Part shown: positions 11,905-21,500 of the stretch, one piece after another
How positions within the stretch are numbered: position 1 is the stretch's first letter
How the letters are laid out: every line of letters starts with the position of its first letter
Assembly: GCA_963838235.1 (NCBI GenBank)
Contig: CAWIQJ010000005.1
Coordinates: forward strand, 1,302,001 to 1,366,000
Length of the DNA stretch: 64,000 nucleotides
Reading direction: 5' to 3'
Source: JAFECT01 sp963838235
GTDB taxonomy: Bacteria; Pseudomonadota; Alphaproteobacteria; Caulobacterales; Caulobacteraceae
Position numbers and translations under genes: made by a program
Notes under the pieces: model-generated
What the model was told of the DNA's origin: nothing
Seen by the model: the letters and a program-made list of their open reading frames with translations, nothing else
The model's database searches: none

Positions 11905-12029
11905 CACCCGATCCTCCAGAAACCGCGCAACTTTGGCGCGGCCTGTGCTACATCGCCCCCCTTGCGGGGCCGACGCCATGAACCACATGGGATTCCCATT
12001 GGGGTTTCAGCGTCCGCGAAGCTGGGCCG

Positions 12030-12062
12030 GACATAGGAAAACCAAGTTGGGTAGTCAAGTAT
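12030..12062 (-). promoter_or_regulatory. suf operon promoter with overlapping IscR-like half-site
   Basis: On the minus strand: -35 TTGACT (12058-12053), a spacer of exactly 17 bases, and -10 TATGTC (12035-12030). The -35 lies inside ATACTTGACTA (12062-12052), which matches one half of the type 1 IscR operator; the other half (ACTTGG) is only partly conserved. Binding here would block RNA polymerase. The leader before iscR would be about 120 bases. The promoter elements are read directly; the regulator assignment is inferred from position and motif. Confidence 0.6.
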
Positions 12063-12080
12063 TCCAGGGCATCAAATCCC

Positions 12081-12732
12081 ATGCCTGAGGTGGTCCTGAC
12101 CGGGGCCGCCGGCCGCATCGAGGGGCGCTATTCGCCCGGCAAACGGGACGCCGCGCCCATCGCGCTGATCCTGCACCCCCACCCCAAGGCGGGCGGGCAT
12201 ATGAACAACCCGGTGACGGTGCAGCTCTATCACCTGTTCATGAAGCGCGGTTTCGCGACCCTGCGGTTCAACTTCCGCGGCGTGGGCCGCAGCCAGGGCG
12301 AGTTCGATTCCGGCATGGGCGAGCTCGCGGACGCCGCCACGGCGCTCGATTGGCTGCAATCCACCAACCCCCAGGCCTCGCAGTGCTGGGTCGCCGGCTA
12401 TCAGTTCGGCGCCTACATCGGCATGCAGCTTCTGATGCGCCGGCCCGAGACAGACGGATTCATTTCCGTGTCGCCGCCGACCAACATGTACGACTTCTCG
12501 TTCCTGGCGCCCTGCCCCGCGTCGGGCCTGATCCTGCACTCGGCGGCCGATACCATTGTGCCGGCCAACGAGGTCGAGCGCGTGGTGGCCAAACTGCGCA
12601 CACAAAAGGGCATCACCATCGACTATGAAGTGGCGTCTAAGCGCCAACCACTTCTGGACCGACCACCTGCCGGAAGTGGAAAAGCGCGTCGGCGACTACC
12701 TAGACAAACGCCTCGCGGCCGAGCCGGCGTGA
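12081..12732 (+). CDS. Alpha/beta hydrolase (frameshifted near its 3' end)
   Basis: Begins MPEVVLTGAAGRIEGRYSPG. The fold markers are LHPHPKAGGHMNN, a likely oxyanion region, and LRFNFRGVGRSQGEFD. The usual nucleophile elbow appears as AGYQFGAYIG, so the expected Ser of GxSxG is Gln here, as in a group of alphaproteobacterial 'GYSFGA/GYQFGA' hydrolase-like proteins. Near 12640 the frame slips; in the next frame the sequence continues ANHFWTDHLPEVEKRVGDYL to TGA 12730-12732, giving the expected catalytic-His region and a protein of about 217 residues. Without the correction it reads through into the next gene. Substrate unknown. Confidence 0.8.
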
Positions 12733-12917
12733 GCGAGCCGGGCATCCCCGGTGAACTGAAAAAAGCGCTGGCCCAACGGCCGGCCGCGCAAGCGGCCTGG
12801 GACAAGCTGCCGCCGTCGCACAAGGCGGAATATGCGAAATGGATCAGCGAGGCGAAGGGCGCCGACGCCAAGACGCGCCGCGCGAGCCAGGCGGTGGCGA
12901 AACTGACAGGCGGCTAG
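12729..12917 (+). CDS. Small YdeI/OmpD-associated-type protein
   Basis: Sixty-two residues from GTG 12729 (VSEPGIPGELKKALAQRPAA...) to TAG 12917. The segment AWDKLPPSHKAEYAKWISEAKGADAKTRRASQAVAKL resembles the C-terminal YdeI/OmdA-like helical module, often described as bacteriocin-protection or OmpD-associated. GTG overlaps the hydrolase TGA by four bases, so it is translationally coupled. In the uncorrected sequence it looks like the C-terminus of the hydrolase. A stand-alone module this small is less usual than the full YdeI protein. Function uncertain. Confidence 0.6.
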   Translation: MSEPGIPGELKKALAQRPAAQAAWDKLPPSHKAEYAKWISEAKGADAKTRRASQAVAKLTGG

Positions 12918-12923
12918 AGCGCC

Positions 12924-14300
12924 TTACTCCGCCGCCGGACCCTTGTGGCCCCACCCGCTCTTGCGCAGGAAGATCAGGTAGTAGAGCACGAAGAAGGCGA
13001 TGACGCCGGCGGTGGCGAGCAGGCCGATCTTGCCGTTGTTAGGGTCAAACCAGGTCGCGATCACCACGCCGATCAACGCCGCCAATCCTAGAACCGGGAT
13101 CACTGGACCCAGCGGCATGCGATAGCCCGCATGCGCCGTCGCACCGGTGCGCCGTCCGACCAACGCCGTGATGCAGAGCAGGCTGTAGAGCGCGGCCACG
13201 CCGCTGGCGATGACGATGAGCAGGAGTTTTTTGGGAACGAAACACCAAGCCATGGCGGTAACGCCCATGAGGATCGTCGCCTTCCACGGCGAATTGAACC
13301 GCGGGTGCACGCTGGCGAGAAACCGGTTGATCGGTCCGGGCCACGCGCCGTCGCGTCCGGTGGCGTAGAGTTGCCGTCCGCAAAGCAGCGCCACGACCAC
13401 CATGCAGTTGAAGATGGCCATCGCTACCGCGAGGCTGACCAGCTTGGCCATCAGCGGGCCGCCGACCGCTGTCGCGAACACAGCGATGGGCGAGTCCGAG
13501 GCGATCAACGCCTTCAGGTCCGGAGCGCCGACAAGGATGCCAAGCACGGGCAGCAGCTCCGCGACAGCGCCGATGCCGAGCGCCCAGAACACCACGCGCG
13601 CGAGCCGCTTGGGCGCCTCGTGCAACTCTTCGCCCAGGAAGACGGTCGAGCCGTAGCCGTTGAAAGCGTAGAGCGCCGACACCGCCGCGGCGCCCAGCGC
13701 CGTCATCGGCACAGCACCCAAGGTCCCTGACGGCGTCAGCGTTTTCATCCCGAACGCCGCTTCGGCCAGGCCCTGATGTGGGTGGGTGAACCCGAGCACG
13801 GCGACCGCCGCAAGCGCGAGAAGTTCCGCCGCCAGGAATATCCCCGTCACCAGAGCATTCAGACGCACGTTCAGGATCGCCATGGCGGTAACGATGACGT
13901 CAAGCCCGACCGCCGTCCAAACCTGCGGCAGGCCTGGGATCAACACGGCGAGATAACTGCTCATGCCGAGCCCGGTCACCGCATTGGCGATGCTGAGGCC
14001 CAGCAAGTTGATGCCGAGCACGCTGAACCCGTAAGCCGGCCCCAGCACGCGTCCGACGATGGTATACTCGCCGCCCGTGTCCGGAAACGCCGTGCCCAGC
14101 TCGCCGTAGACGTTGGCGATCAGGACGCCGACCAGCACCGCCAGCAGGTAACAGGGAAACACCGCCGTTCCCACCTGGTGGATCACTTCGGAACCCACCA
14201 CGAACACGCCGATGGTCGGCGACAAGGCCGAGAGCGTGATCATCAGCGCGCCGAAGGAATGCATCGAGCGCTGGAATACCGTCGTCGGCGTTTCGGTCAT
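12924..14300 (-). CDS. APC-superfamily amino-acid permease
   Basis: 458 residues from ATG 14300 (MTETPTTVFQRSMHSFGALM); the open frame upstream of it is antisense to the neighbouring gene and has no homology. About twelve TM helices are visible. The first helix, LSALSPTIGVFVVGSEVI, and the region FPDTGGEYTIVGRVLG match the APC/eukaryotic-type amino-acid permeases. Located in the inner membrane, it likely imports an amino acid, amine or peptide-derived compound. It is 41 bases downstream of the GNAT gene and in the same direction, so it may belong to the DOMON-NamZ-GNAT cluster. Specificity cannot be read. Confidence 0.88.
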   Translation of the reverse strand: MTETPTTVFQRSMHSFGALMITLSALSPTIGVFVVGSEVIHQVGTAVFPCYLLAVLVGVLIANVYGELGTAFPDTGGEYTIVGRVLGPAYGFSVLGINLLGLSIANAVTGLGMSSYLAVLIPGLPQVWTAVGLDVIVTAMAILNVRLNALVTGIFLAAELLALAAVAVLGFTHPHQGLAEAAFGMKTLTPSGTLGAVPMTALGAAAVSALYAFNGYGSTVFLGEELHEAPKRLARVVFWALGIGAVAELLPVLGILVGAPDLKALIASDSPIAVFATAVGGPLMAKLVSLAVAMAIFNCMVVVALLCGRQLYATGRDGAWPGPINRFLASVHPRFNSPWKATILMGVTAMAWCFVPKKLLLIVIASGVAALYSLLCITALVGRRTGATAHAGYRMPLGPVIPVLGLAALIGVVIATWFDPNNGKIGLLATAGVIAFFVLYYLIFLRKSGWGHKGPAAE

Positions 14301-14341
14301 GGCCCCTCCACCGGCGAGGCTGGCCTGATCGCCGCCGGAAC

Positions 14342-15010
14342 TCAAGGGCGGACGTCTGCCGGCGGGCCCGGGATAAGCGCCGTGCTGTAGAGCGAATGGA
14401 CCCGCCAACCGAGTGCGGTATAGAGCGCGCGCCCATAACTGGTGGCCACCAGCACGCCCTGGCCGGCGCCCGCGCGCAGCCCTTCTTGCGCGAGCGCGCA
14501 CATTACCAGACGCCCCAGGCCCCTACGCTGGTGCGCGTCCTGTGTTCTGATCTGATCGAAGACGGCGTGAGCCCCTACGATGCCGAGCACGCCCTGGGCC
14601 GCAAGTTCACCGTCCGGCGCATTGATCGTGGCGATCACCCGCGATGGAAGCTGTTCGACGGCGATCGTGTAGCCCGCGGGCGGCGCATCGGCCGGGTCCG
14701 CGCTCAGCGCCGCCGTCATCATCACGGTCGGCGACTGCAACCGCCAACGCGGTGGCAGCAGCGGCGGAATCTCCGCGGGCGGTCCGGCGACTTTCAGCAG
14801 GACCCATGGTTCGTCGATGGTCTTCGCCAGGAACGCGAGTCCGTCGCAAACGCCCGCGAAGACATGGCGACGCCTCTGCTCCGGCAGCCCAACCTCGATG
14901 CGCAAACCGCCGTGATCCGACACGGGCGGGTCGACACCGCGCGACAGCGCCCATCCCCTGGCCCAGTCGACGACGAGCGTGGGATTGGCGCGAAGGTGAG
15001 CCTCATCCAC
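14342..15010 (-). CDS. GNAT N-acetyltransferase
   Basis: 222 residues. The C-terminal half has the acetyl-CoA binding motif A (DAHQRRGLGRLVMCALAQEG) and the following GVLVATSYGRALYTALGW, typical of GNAT enzymes. The N-terminal half (residues 1-110) is not recognised and may shape the substrate site. The gene begins four bases after the NamZ stop, in the same direction. Substrate unknown; an amino sugar or amine would fit the context, but that is inference. Confidence 0.8.
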   Translation of the reverse strand: MDEAHLRANPTLVVDWARGWALSRGVDPPVSDHGGLRIEVGLPEQRRRHVFAGVCDGLAFLAKTIDEPWVLLKVAGPPAEIPPLLPPRWRLQSPTVMMTAALSADPADAPPAGYTIAVEQLPSRVIATINAPDGELAAQGVLGIVGAHAVFDQIRTQDAHQRRGLGRLVMCALAQEGLRAGAGQGVLVATSYGRALYTALGWRVHSLYSTALIPGPPADVRP

Positions 15011-15014
15011 CAGC

Positions 15015-16220
15015 CTACCCGTAAATCAGATGCGCCCGGCGCTCTTCGTTCCACGCCATTTCGTCGGGCACGGTCAGCGCATCGAGGTCCGCGGGCGTGG
15101 CGTTCGCGTCGTCCACCCATTCGCGCAGGAGCGGCGAGCCATTGATCACGTCGATAGGCAGCTTGCCGAACTCATACTCATACGGGAATTCGCGCCAGAG
15201 GTCGTAGTCGGGATAGAGCCGCCGCACCGCCTTGAAACCGACGGCGAGGATGCGCCAGGGCTTGAACGCGTCGTGGCCGTACTGCGAAACGTCTTCGGTG
15301 TGGATCTGCACGCCGTTACATAGCTGGCGCACGTGTTTGTGGAACGTCGGCTCGAACCAGATGTCACGCAGCAGGCAGCCTTCCAGCCACTTGGGCGCGA
15401 GCGCACGCATCTCGTCGATCACCTTGCGCGCGTCGATGTCGGGCGCGCCGAACAGTTCGAGCGGGCGGGTGGTGCCGCGGCCTTCCGACAGGGTGGCGCC
15501 TTCGAGCATCACCGTGCCGGCGTAGGCGCGCGCCATCCACAGGTTGGGCGCGTTGGGGCTGGGGTTGACCCAGGTGCGTTCGTCGAGCGGCCACCCGTAA
15601 CCGGGGCCGGCGTCCGGTTTCCATCCCTCCATCTCGATCACGCGATAGTCGAGGTCGAGGTTGTGCAGCTTGATGAACCAACGGCCGAGTTCGCCGAGCG
15701 TCATACCATGACGCATGGGCATGGGTCCGGCGCCGACGAAACTCTCCCAGCCGGGACGCAGGATCAGGCCTTCGACCGGGCGCCCGACGGGATTGGGCCG
15801 GTCGAGCACCCACACGGCCTTCTTGTGTTCCGCCGCCGCCTGCATAACGTACATCAGGGTGGTGACGAAGGTGTAGATGCGCGTGCCGAGGTCCTGCAGG
15901 TCGACCAGCAACACGTCGAAGGTCTCCATCGCCGCGGCGGTGGGTTTGCGCACCTCGCCGTAGAGGCTGAACACCGGGATGCCGAGCGCCGGATCGTCGA
16001 AATCCTGGCTCTCCATCATGTTGTCCTGCTTGTCGCCGCGCAGGCCGTGCTGGGGCCCGAACGCCGCGGTCACTTTCAGCTGACACTGCGCCAGGGCGTC
16101 GATCGAGTGGGTCAGGTCGCGCGCGACCGACGCCGGGTGCGCCAGTAGTGCGACACGCTTGCCCTCGAGCGGCTTGCGCAGGGCGGGGTCGGTGAGCAGA
16201 CGGTCGATGCCGAATTTCAT
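15015..16220 (-). CDS. NamZ-family (DUF1343) exo-N-acetylmuramidase-like protein
   Basis: 401 residues from ATG 16220 (MKFGIDRLLTDPALRKPLEGKR). DUF1343 landmarks are FGPQHGLRGDKQDNM, IPVFSLYGEVRKPT, VLLVDLQDLGTRIYTFVTT, DRPNPVGRPVEGLILRPG and WVNPSPNAPNLWMARAYAG. NamZ enzymes release terminal MurNAc from peptidoglycan fragments. No signal peptide is visible, so a cytoplasmic role in recycling imported muropeptides is more likely than secretion. It overlaps the DOMON gene by four bases (ATGA) and is followed by GNAT and an APC permease. Confidence 0.88.
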   Translation of the reverse strand: MKFGIDRLLTDPALRKPLEGKRVALLAHPASVARDLTHSIDALAQCQLKVTAAFGPQHGLRGDKQDNMMESQDFDDPALGIPVFSLYGEVRKPTAAAMETFDVLLVDLQDLGTRIYTFVTTLMYVMQAAAEHKKAVWVLDRPNPVGRPVEGLILRPGWESFVGAGPMPMRHGMTLGELGRWFIKLHNLDLDYRVIEMEGWKPDAGPGYGWPLDERTWVNPSPNAPNLWMARAYAGTVMLEGATLSEGRGTTRPLELFGAPDIDARKVIDEMRALAPKWLEGCLLRDIWFEPTFHKHVRQLCNGVQIHTEDVSQYGHDAFKPWRILAVGFKAVRRLYPDYDLWREFPYEYEFGKLPIDVINGSPLLREWVDDANATPADLDALTVPDEMAWNEERRAHLIYG

Positions 16221-16735
16221 GGAAGCTCGCTCGCAAAGGCGTCGATATGGTGGAAATCGGGTTTGCCGGGCGCATGCGCGAGCGCCCAATAGGTCTTGTC
16301 GCCGTGGATATCTTCGATGACGGCGGAGAGTCCCAGGCGTGCATGGAACGTCAGGGCGTCGTCGAGATCGATCGAGGCGGACAGTTTGAACACGTCGCCG
16401 ATCGTACGCGCCTCGATCGCCGGCGCCGCGACCGCAGGCGAGTGCGCGCCGTCGCGATAGCCCGCAAAACGGTACGCCGCCCACTCGGTCGACGGCGAGA
16501 AGTTGAACTCCATGTAACCGCCCTCTCCCCCCGCGAGGAACACCTCGAAACAGGTGTGCTTCCAGAGTTCGTCGCGACGCGCCGGGACGGCGGGCGCCGG
16601 CAGCAGGACATCGCCGATCCGGCCGCGCGCGCGATAGCGAAGCTCGAGCTTGGCCCCTTCGCGGCTCACCTCAACCTCGATCCCCGTCAGGGGGCCGGGG
16701 GCTGAGTCCGGGTGCGGCGACAGGGTCAGGCGCAT
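16217..16735 (-). CDS. DOMON-like domain protein
   Basis: 172 residues. The pattern DELWKHTCFEVFLAGGEGGYMEFNFSPSTEWAAYRFAGYR, followed by SAVIEDIHGDKTYWALAHAPGKPDFHH, matches the DOMON-like family that often accompanies NamZ/MurB-type genes. DOMON folds bind sugars or haem in other proteins; no signal peptide is seen, so a cytoplasmic sugar-binding role is plausible. It is the first gene of a minus-strand cluster with NamZ, and its start faces tyrS across 83 bases, which must hold both promoters. Confidence 0.8.
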   Translation of the reverse strand: MRLTLSPHPDSAPGPLTGIEVEVSREGAKLELRYRARGRIGDVLLPAPAVPARRDELWKHTCFEVFLAGGEGGYMEFNFSPSTEWAAYRFAGYRDGAHSPAVAAPAIEARTIGDVFKLSASIDLDDALTFHARLGLSAVIEDIHGDKTYWALAHAPGKPDFHHIDAFASELP

Positions 16736-16818
16736 GATCCCTCTTAGCGGCTTTGGGAGCCGGGTCCAGCCGTGCTAAAGGCCCCGCTCCGCTCCAGCCG
16801 CCCCAAAGACCGCCGCCG

Positions 16819-18078
16819 ATGACCGACTTCAAGTTCCGCTCCGACTTCCTGCGCGTCCTGCAGGAGCGCGGCTTCATTCACCAGGTCACCGACGCCGGGG
16901 CGCTCGACGCCAAGGCGGCGTCCGGGCGGATCGTGGCCTACATAGGCTTCGACGCCACAGCGCCCAGCCTGCACGCGGGCTCGCTGGTGCAGATCATGAT
17001 GCTGCACTGGCTGCAGAAGACCGGCCACAAGCCGATCGTGTTGATGGGCGGGGGCACCACCAAGGTGGGCGATCCGTCGGGCAAGGACGCGGCGCGGCAG
17101 CTGCTCACCGACGACGCCATCCGCGCCAATATGGAGGGCATCAAGCGCGCCTTCTCGCCGTTCCTGACCTTCGGCGATGGCCCGACCGACGCGGTGATGA
17201 TCGACAACGATGCGTGGCTGTCGCAGTACGGCTACATCGAGTTCCTGCGCGAGTTCGGCCCGCACTTCACCATCAACCGCATGCTGACCTTCGACAGCGT
17301 GCGCACGCGCCTCGAACGCGAACAGCCGTTGAGCTTCCTCGAGTTCAACTACATGCTGATGCAGGCGGTGGATTTTCTCGAGCTGTACCGCCGCGAGGGC
17401 TGCGTGCTGCAGATCGGCGGCTCCGACCAGTGGGGCAATATCGTCAACGGCACAGACATTATCCGCCGCAAGGCCGAGGCGGAGGCGTTCGGCCTGACCA
17501 CGCCGCTGCTGACCACCTCGTCGGGCGCCAAGATGGGCAAGACCGCCGCAGGCGCGGTGTGGCTGAACCCCGACCTGCTGAGCCCGTACGACTACTGGCA
17601 GTACTGGCGCAACACCGAGGACGCCGACGTGGGCCGCTTCCTGCGCCTGTTCACGACGCTCTCGATCGACGAGATCGCGCGGCTGGAAAAACTACCGGGC
17701 GCCGAGATCAACGAAGCGAAAAAGGTGCTGGCCGACCAGGCCACCCAAATGCTGCATGGCCGCGAAGCCGCCAGCCAGGCGCGCGAAGCCGCCGAAGGCG
17801 CGTTCGAGCGCAATACGTTGTCGGAGGACCTGCCGACCTTCGAAGTCGCGCGTGCGTTGCTCGACGAAGGCGTGCAGATCGCGCGCCTTGCCGCCGATGC
17901 GGGCCTCGCCGGTTCGGGTGGCGAAGCGCGCCGCCTCGCCCAAGGCGGCGGCCTGCGCCTGAACGATGCGGCGATCACCGACGGCGGTCACCTGGTGACG
18001 GCGAATGACCTGAACGAGGACGGCGTGTTGAAACTTGCGGCGGGCAAGAAGAAGATCGTGTTGGTGAAGCCGGTCTAA
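16819..18078 (+). CDS. tyrS: Tyrosyl-tRNA synthetase
   Basis: 419 residues from ATG 16819 (MTDFKFRSDFLRVLQERGF); an upstream in-frame start at 16753 adds unrelated sequence. Class I signatures are the HIGH-type loop YIGFDATAPSLHAGSLVQIM and the KMSKS-type loop AKMGKT. Tyrosine-binding residues are in YMLMQAVDFLELY and QIGGSDQWGN. A C-terminal S4 RNA-binding domain (GSGGEARRLAQGGGLRLND) completes the normal architecture. It charges tRNA-Tyr in the cytoplasm. The stop overlaps the convergent NTF2-like gene. Confidence 0.97.
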   Translation: MTDFKFRSDFLRVLQERGFIHQVTDAGALDAKAASGRIVAYIGFDATAPSLHAGSLVQIMMLHWLQKTGHKPIVLMGGGTTKVGDPSGKDAARQLLTDDAIRANMEGIKRAFSPFLTFGDGPTDAVMIDNDAWLSQYGYIEFLREFGPHFTINRMLTFDSVRTRLEREQPLSFLEFNYMLMQAVDFLELYRREGCVLQIGGSDQWGNIVNGTDIIRRKAEAEAFGLTTPLLTTSSGAKMGKTAAGAVWLNPDLLSPYDYWQYWRNTEDADVGRFLRLFTTLSIDEIARLEKLPGAEINEAKKVLADQATQMLHGREAASQAREAAEGAFERNTLSEDLPTFEVARALLDEGVQIARLAADAGLAGSGGEARRLAQGGGLRLNDAAITDGGHLVTANDLNEDGVLKLAAGKKKIVLVKPV

Positions 18079-18503
18079 GCGGGTGGTTTCACCGTCGTGT
18101 GCTGCGAGTACCACGCGTGCCAGCGGCCGGCTTTCCAGTAGAAGACGTCAACTGACGCTTGGCCTTCGGCGACGACGGTCACGATGGCGGCGTCGTCGCG
18201 CACGTCGATGTGCGAGGCGGGCAGCGTCGGTATGGGTTGCTTCGGGCCCGCGGCGATCTTCTTGGCGAGCGCGATGATGTCGGCCTTCGAGCGCTGCACG
18301 CCGCTCGGATTGACCGACACATAATCGGGATCGAGCAGGCGCCCGAGATAGGCCTCGTCGCCGCCGAGGAAGGCGCGGGTCCAGTGCGCTTCGACGGCGC
18401 GGACGCCCTCGACGGTGCGATGCGATTCAGGATCGGGCGAGGCGGCGACGGTGGTTGCGAACGCGACAGCGGCGGCGAGCAGGAGTGAGAGGGGTTTCCA
18501 CAT
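18075..18503 (-). CDS. Exported NTF2-like (DUF4440-type) protein
   Basis: 142 residues with a Sec signal peptide (MWKPLSLLLAAAVAFATTVAA). The rest has the SnoaL/DUF4440 pattern: EAHWTRAFLGGDEAYLGRLLDPDYVSVNPSGV, a middle strand pair, and a C-terminal WHAWYSQHTTV. Such small cone-shaped domains act as binding proteins or isomerase-like enzymes; the partner is not evident. Stop codons are shared with tyrS over four bases. Confidence 0.75.
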   Translation of the reverse strand: MWKPLSLLLAAAVAFATTVAASPDPESHRTVEGVRAVEAHWTRAFLGGDEAYLGRLLDPDYVSVNPSGVQRSKADIIALAKKIAAGPKQPIPTLPASHIDVRDDAAIVTVVAEGQASVDVFYWKAGRWHAWYSQHTTVKPPA

Positions 18504-18557
18504 ATCGCCCCCGTATCACGCGACATGCTAAGGTCAATAGCAGTTGTCGCAAACGCC

Positions 18558-21500
18558 CTAATCGCCAGCGCCAGCTTCGGCGTGGGAGGCCTTGTGGCCC
18601 TTGGGCGGCGGGGCCGCCGCGGGCGCTTGGGACGGGGCCGAGCCCTCGAACAGACGGCGCAGGATGCCGGGCGTCATCAAGGACAGCGGATTGACGCTGA
18701 TCTGCGGCTTGTCGAACGGTCCCTTGGCCCGATAGGCGAGCCCCACGACGCCCTCGCCTTTGCGCGACGTCAGGATCTGGCCGATCACCGGCACATGGCC
18801 GACGGCGGCGTTCAGGCCATAGACCGGAGCCATCGTGCCTTCGAAATCGAGCGTGCCCTTCTGCAGGTCCGCGACGCCCTTGGCGGTGACGCCGAGCGAC
18901 GGACCGGTCGCGCGCGACGCGCCCACCAGCAGGCGGTGATCGCGCAGCTTCACCGGCGCCACGACGGTGGTGAACAGCACGCCTTCCGTATTCAGCGTCT
19001 CGTTGACCGACTTCAGCGAGGCCTCGGTCAGGATTTCACGCATGGTCGGCGCCTTCACCATGCGCACGTTCTTCATCTCGAGATTGAGGTCGGCGCCGCC
19101 TTCAACGAGCTTGCCGTTGATGGTCGCCGTACCCCCGCGCAGGGTTGTGATGTTGAACAGGGTCTGGGCCGCCTCGCCCGCGTCGCCGGTCTGGGCCAAC
19201 ACCGCGGTGCCGCCGTTCGCCGGATAGAGCCGACCCCACACCTTGGCGCCGCCCGACAAGATCGCGGTGACATCGAGCCGCCGCTGCGCCGGCGCTCCCC
19301 AGACGCCGCGGATCGAGGTGCTCCTCAGCGGTAGGCCGTCGGAGAAACGCAGGCCCTCGACATCGGCCTCGACGCGCATCGGCTCGCTGGCGGCGTTGGC
19401 CCCGCCGGAGCCGGCCGGGTTGTCGGTCAGGTCGGCGATCATGCGGCGCACGTCGAGCCACTTGCCCTTGATCACCAGGTTCTCGCCCTGGGCGTCGTGG
19501 GTCATGCGCACGGCCGCGTCGATCAGACCGTTCAGCCGCGTGCGCGTGAGATCGAGCGACGCGATCTGGCCGTTGGCGGCGAGCTGACCCGAGCCCTCGA
19601 TGTCCATCGACGGGCCCTGGCCGCTGATGCGCGCGAGACGTACGGGGCCGTCGCCGTTGGCGACAAAATCGACCGACAGCATCGCCGCCTGGCCGGTCGG
19701 CTTGCGCCAGTCGGTGTGCGCCATGGACAGCTCAGCGCGCGCGAAGTCGAAGTCGATGCGGCCCGCCGACGCCTTCTGCACCGTTGCCCAGCGCGCGTTC
19801 AGCCCGGTGATCCCGCCGATGTCGATCAGGTTCGGCGCCCCCATGCGGCGCAACGAGGCGGCGTCGAGGTCGGCATGAACGGTAAAGACGGTTGAGCCGT
19901 TCTTGCCCGCCGCAGTCTGGAACTTCAGTGGAATGGCGTCGACGTCGGCTGAGCCGGCGATGCCGTCGCCAGTATCCTTCCACGTCGCGGAGACGGCGAG
20001 CGGTTGGCCGGGTCGCGCGAGGGCCGACGGAATGCCGAGGAGGTTGAGTTCGGCCGCGGTCAGGTTGGTGCGCAGCGACCGCTCAGGGCCGCCGGCGGTC
20101 GCATCGTTCCAGGCGACGCCCACGTCGAGCGAGGCCGCCCGCACGAGCGCAGTGCCCTGGTCGCCACCGAAGGTCGCATCGACCACGACCTGGCGCGCCT
20201 GATTGAACAGCGGGAAGTTACCGACGCCGAGGCGCTTGGCCTCCGCCGGCGAGACGTCAGCCTGCACCACGATGCGATTGCGTTGCGCGCCCGGCATCCA
20301 CAGCACGCCCGCCTGCAGAACGTCGGCGCGGAACGGACCGCGCCACGCCTCGCCCGCACGCGCGAGATGCAGCGACACCGGGAAACGATCCGGCGAACTG
20401 GCCACAAACGGCGTGCCGATCTTTCGCAACGCCGGCCCCGACCCGTTGCCTTCGAGGACCAGACGGTCGGGCCCGTTGCCGCCCTTCCAGGTCACGCGGC
20501 CGTCGAACACCGGCGAATGCACCGCGCCGGCGCCGTCGGAGCCTTCGATGCGGAACCTGCCCGCGAGCGGCGTCGCCAGCCCACGCTTGCCGCCGAGAAT
20601 CGTGGCCTGCAGTAGTCCGTCCACATCGACGGTCATGGCGTGGTCGAGGTGCGGGCCCTGGTAGCGCGTCGCGAAGTCGATTTTGCCGTTGTAGGGCCCG
20701 ACGACGCCCGCGCCGCCGACCGAGACCTTGTCCTGGTCGCCGTCGACGTTCAGCTCGCCGCCGGTGAGATCCCAGCCGAGCGCCGCGTCTTTCAAGCCGC
20801 CGTTGTGGATCGTCGCCTGATAGTCCACGCGGTAGTCCTTGGCCGGCACCTCGAACAGCATGGGCCGGTCGACCTCGAAGCGCAGGTCCGCCTTGCCGCT
20901 GATGCGATCGGGCGAGAAGCCGTTGGGCGTGAATAGATGCAGCGGCGGCTTGTCGAGAAACGCGACGATGTCGTGCGCGTCGCCGACCGCGCGCGCCTTG
21001 AATATGCCAAGGCCGCCGTCGGGCTTGAACGCAGGAATCTCGACCGTGCCTTCGCTGAGCGCGACGTTGTCGACGCGGCCCGAGGTCAGCGACAGGTCGA
21101 AGCGGTTGCCCTGGACGATGGCGTGGCCGACGCCAGAACTGATCGGTGTGAGGCCCGGCGCAAACCGCAGCGACGCATCGCGGAAGTCGAAGCCGATGTT
21201 CATGTCTTCGTTGTTCAACTTCGGCCGGCCGAACTCGCCGGGATCAGCGTCGATCTTGAACGTGGCGTTGATCAGCTGCGCCGACAGCACCGAGCCCTTC
21301 AGCCAGTCGCGCACCGGGCCCGCGACCTTGCGCGGCCAGAAGGAGAGCACCTGTTGCGGCGACACGACGCCGCCCACGCGCGCGGTCAGCTTCACCCCAA
21401 CCCGCGCCTGATCGTCGGCGGTGAACACGACGGTGGCGCCGAGCGGCGCCGTTCCCAACAGCGCGTAGGCGCGCTGGATCTCCAGCTTGCGCTCATCGGG

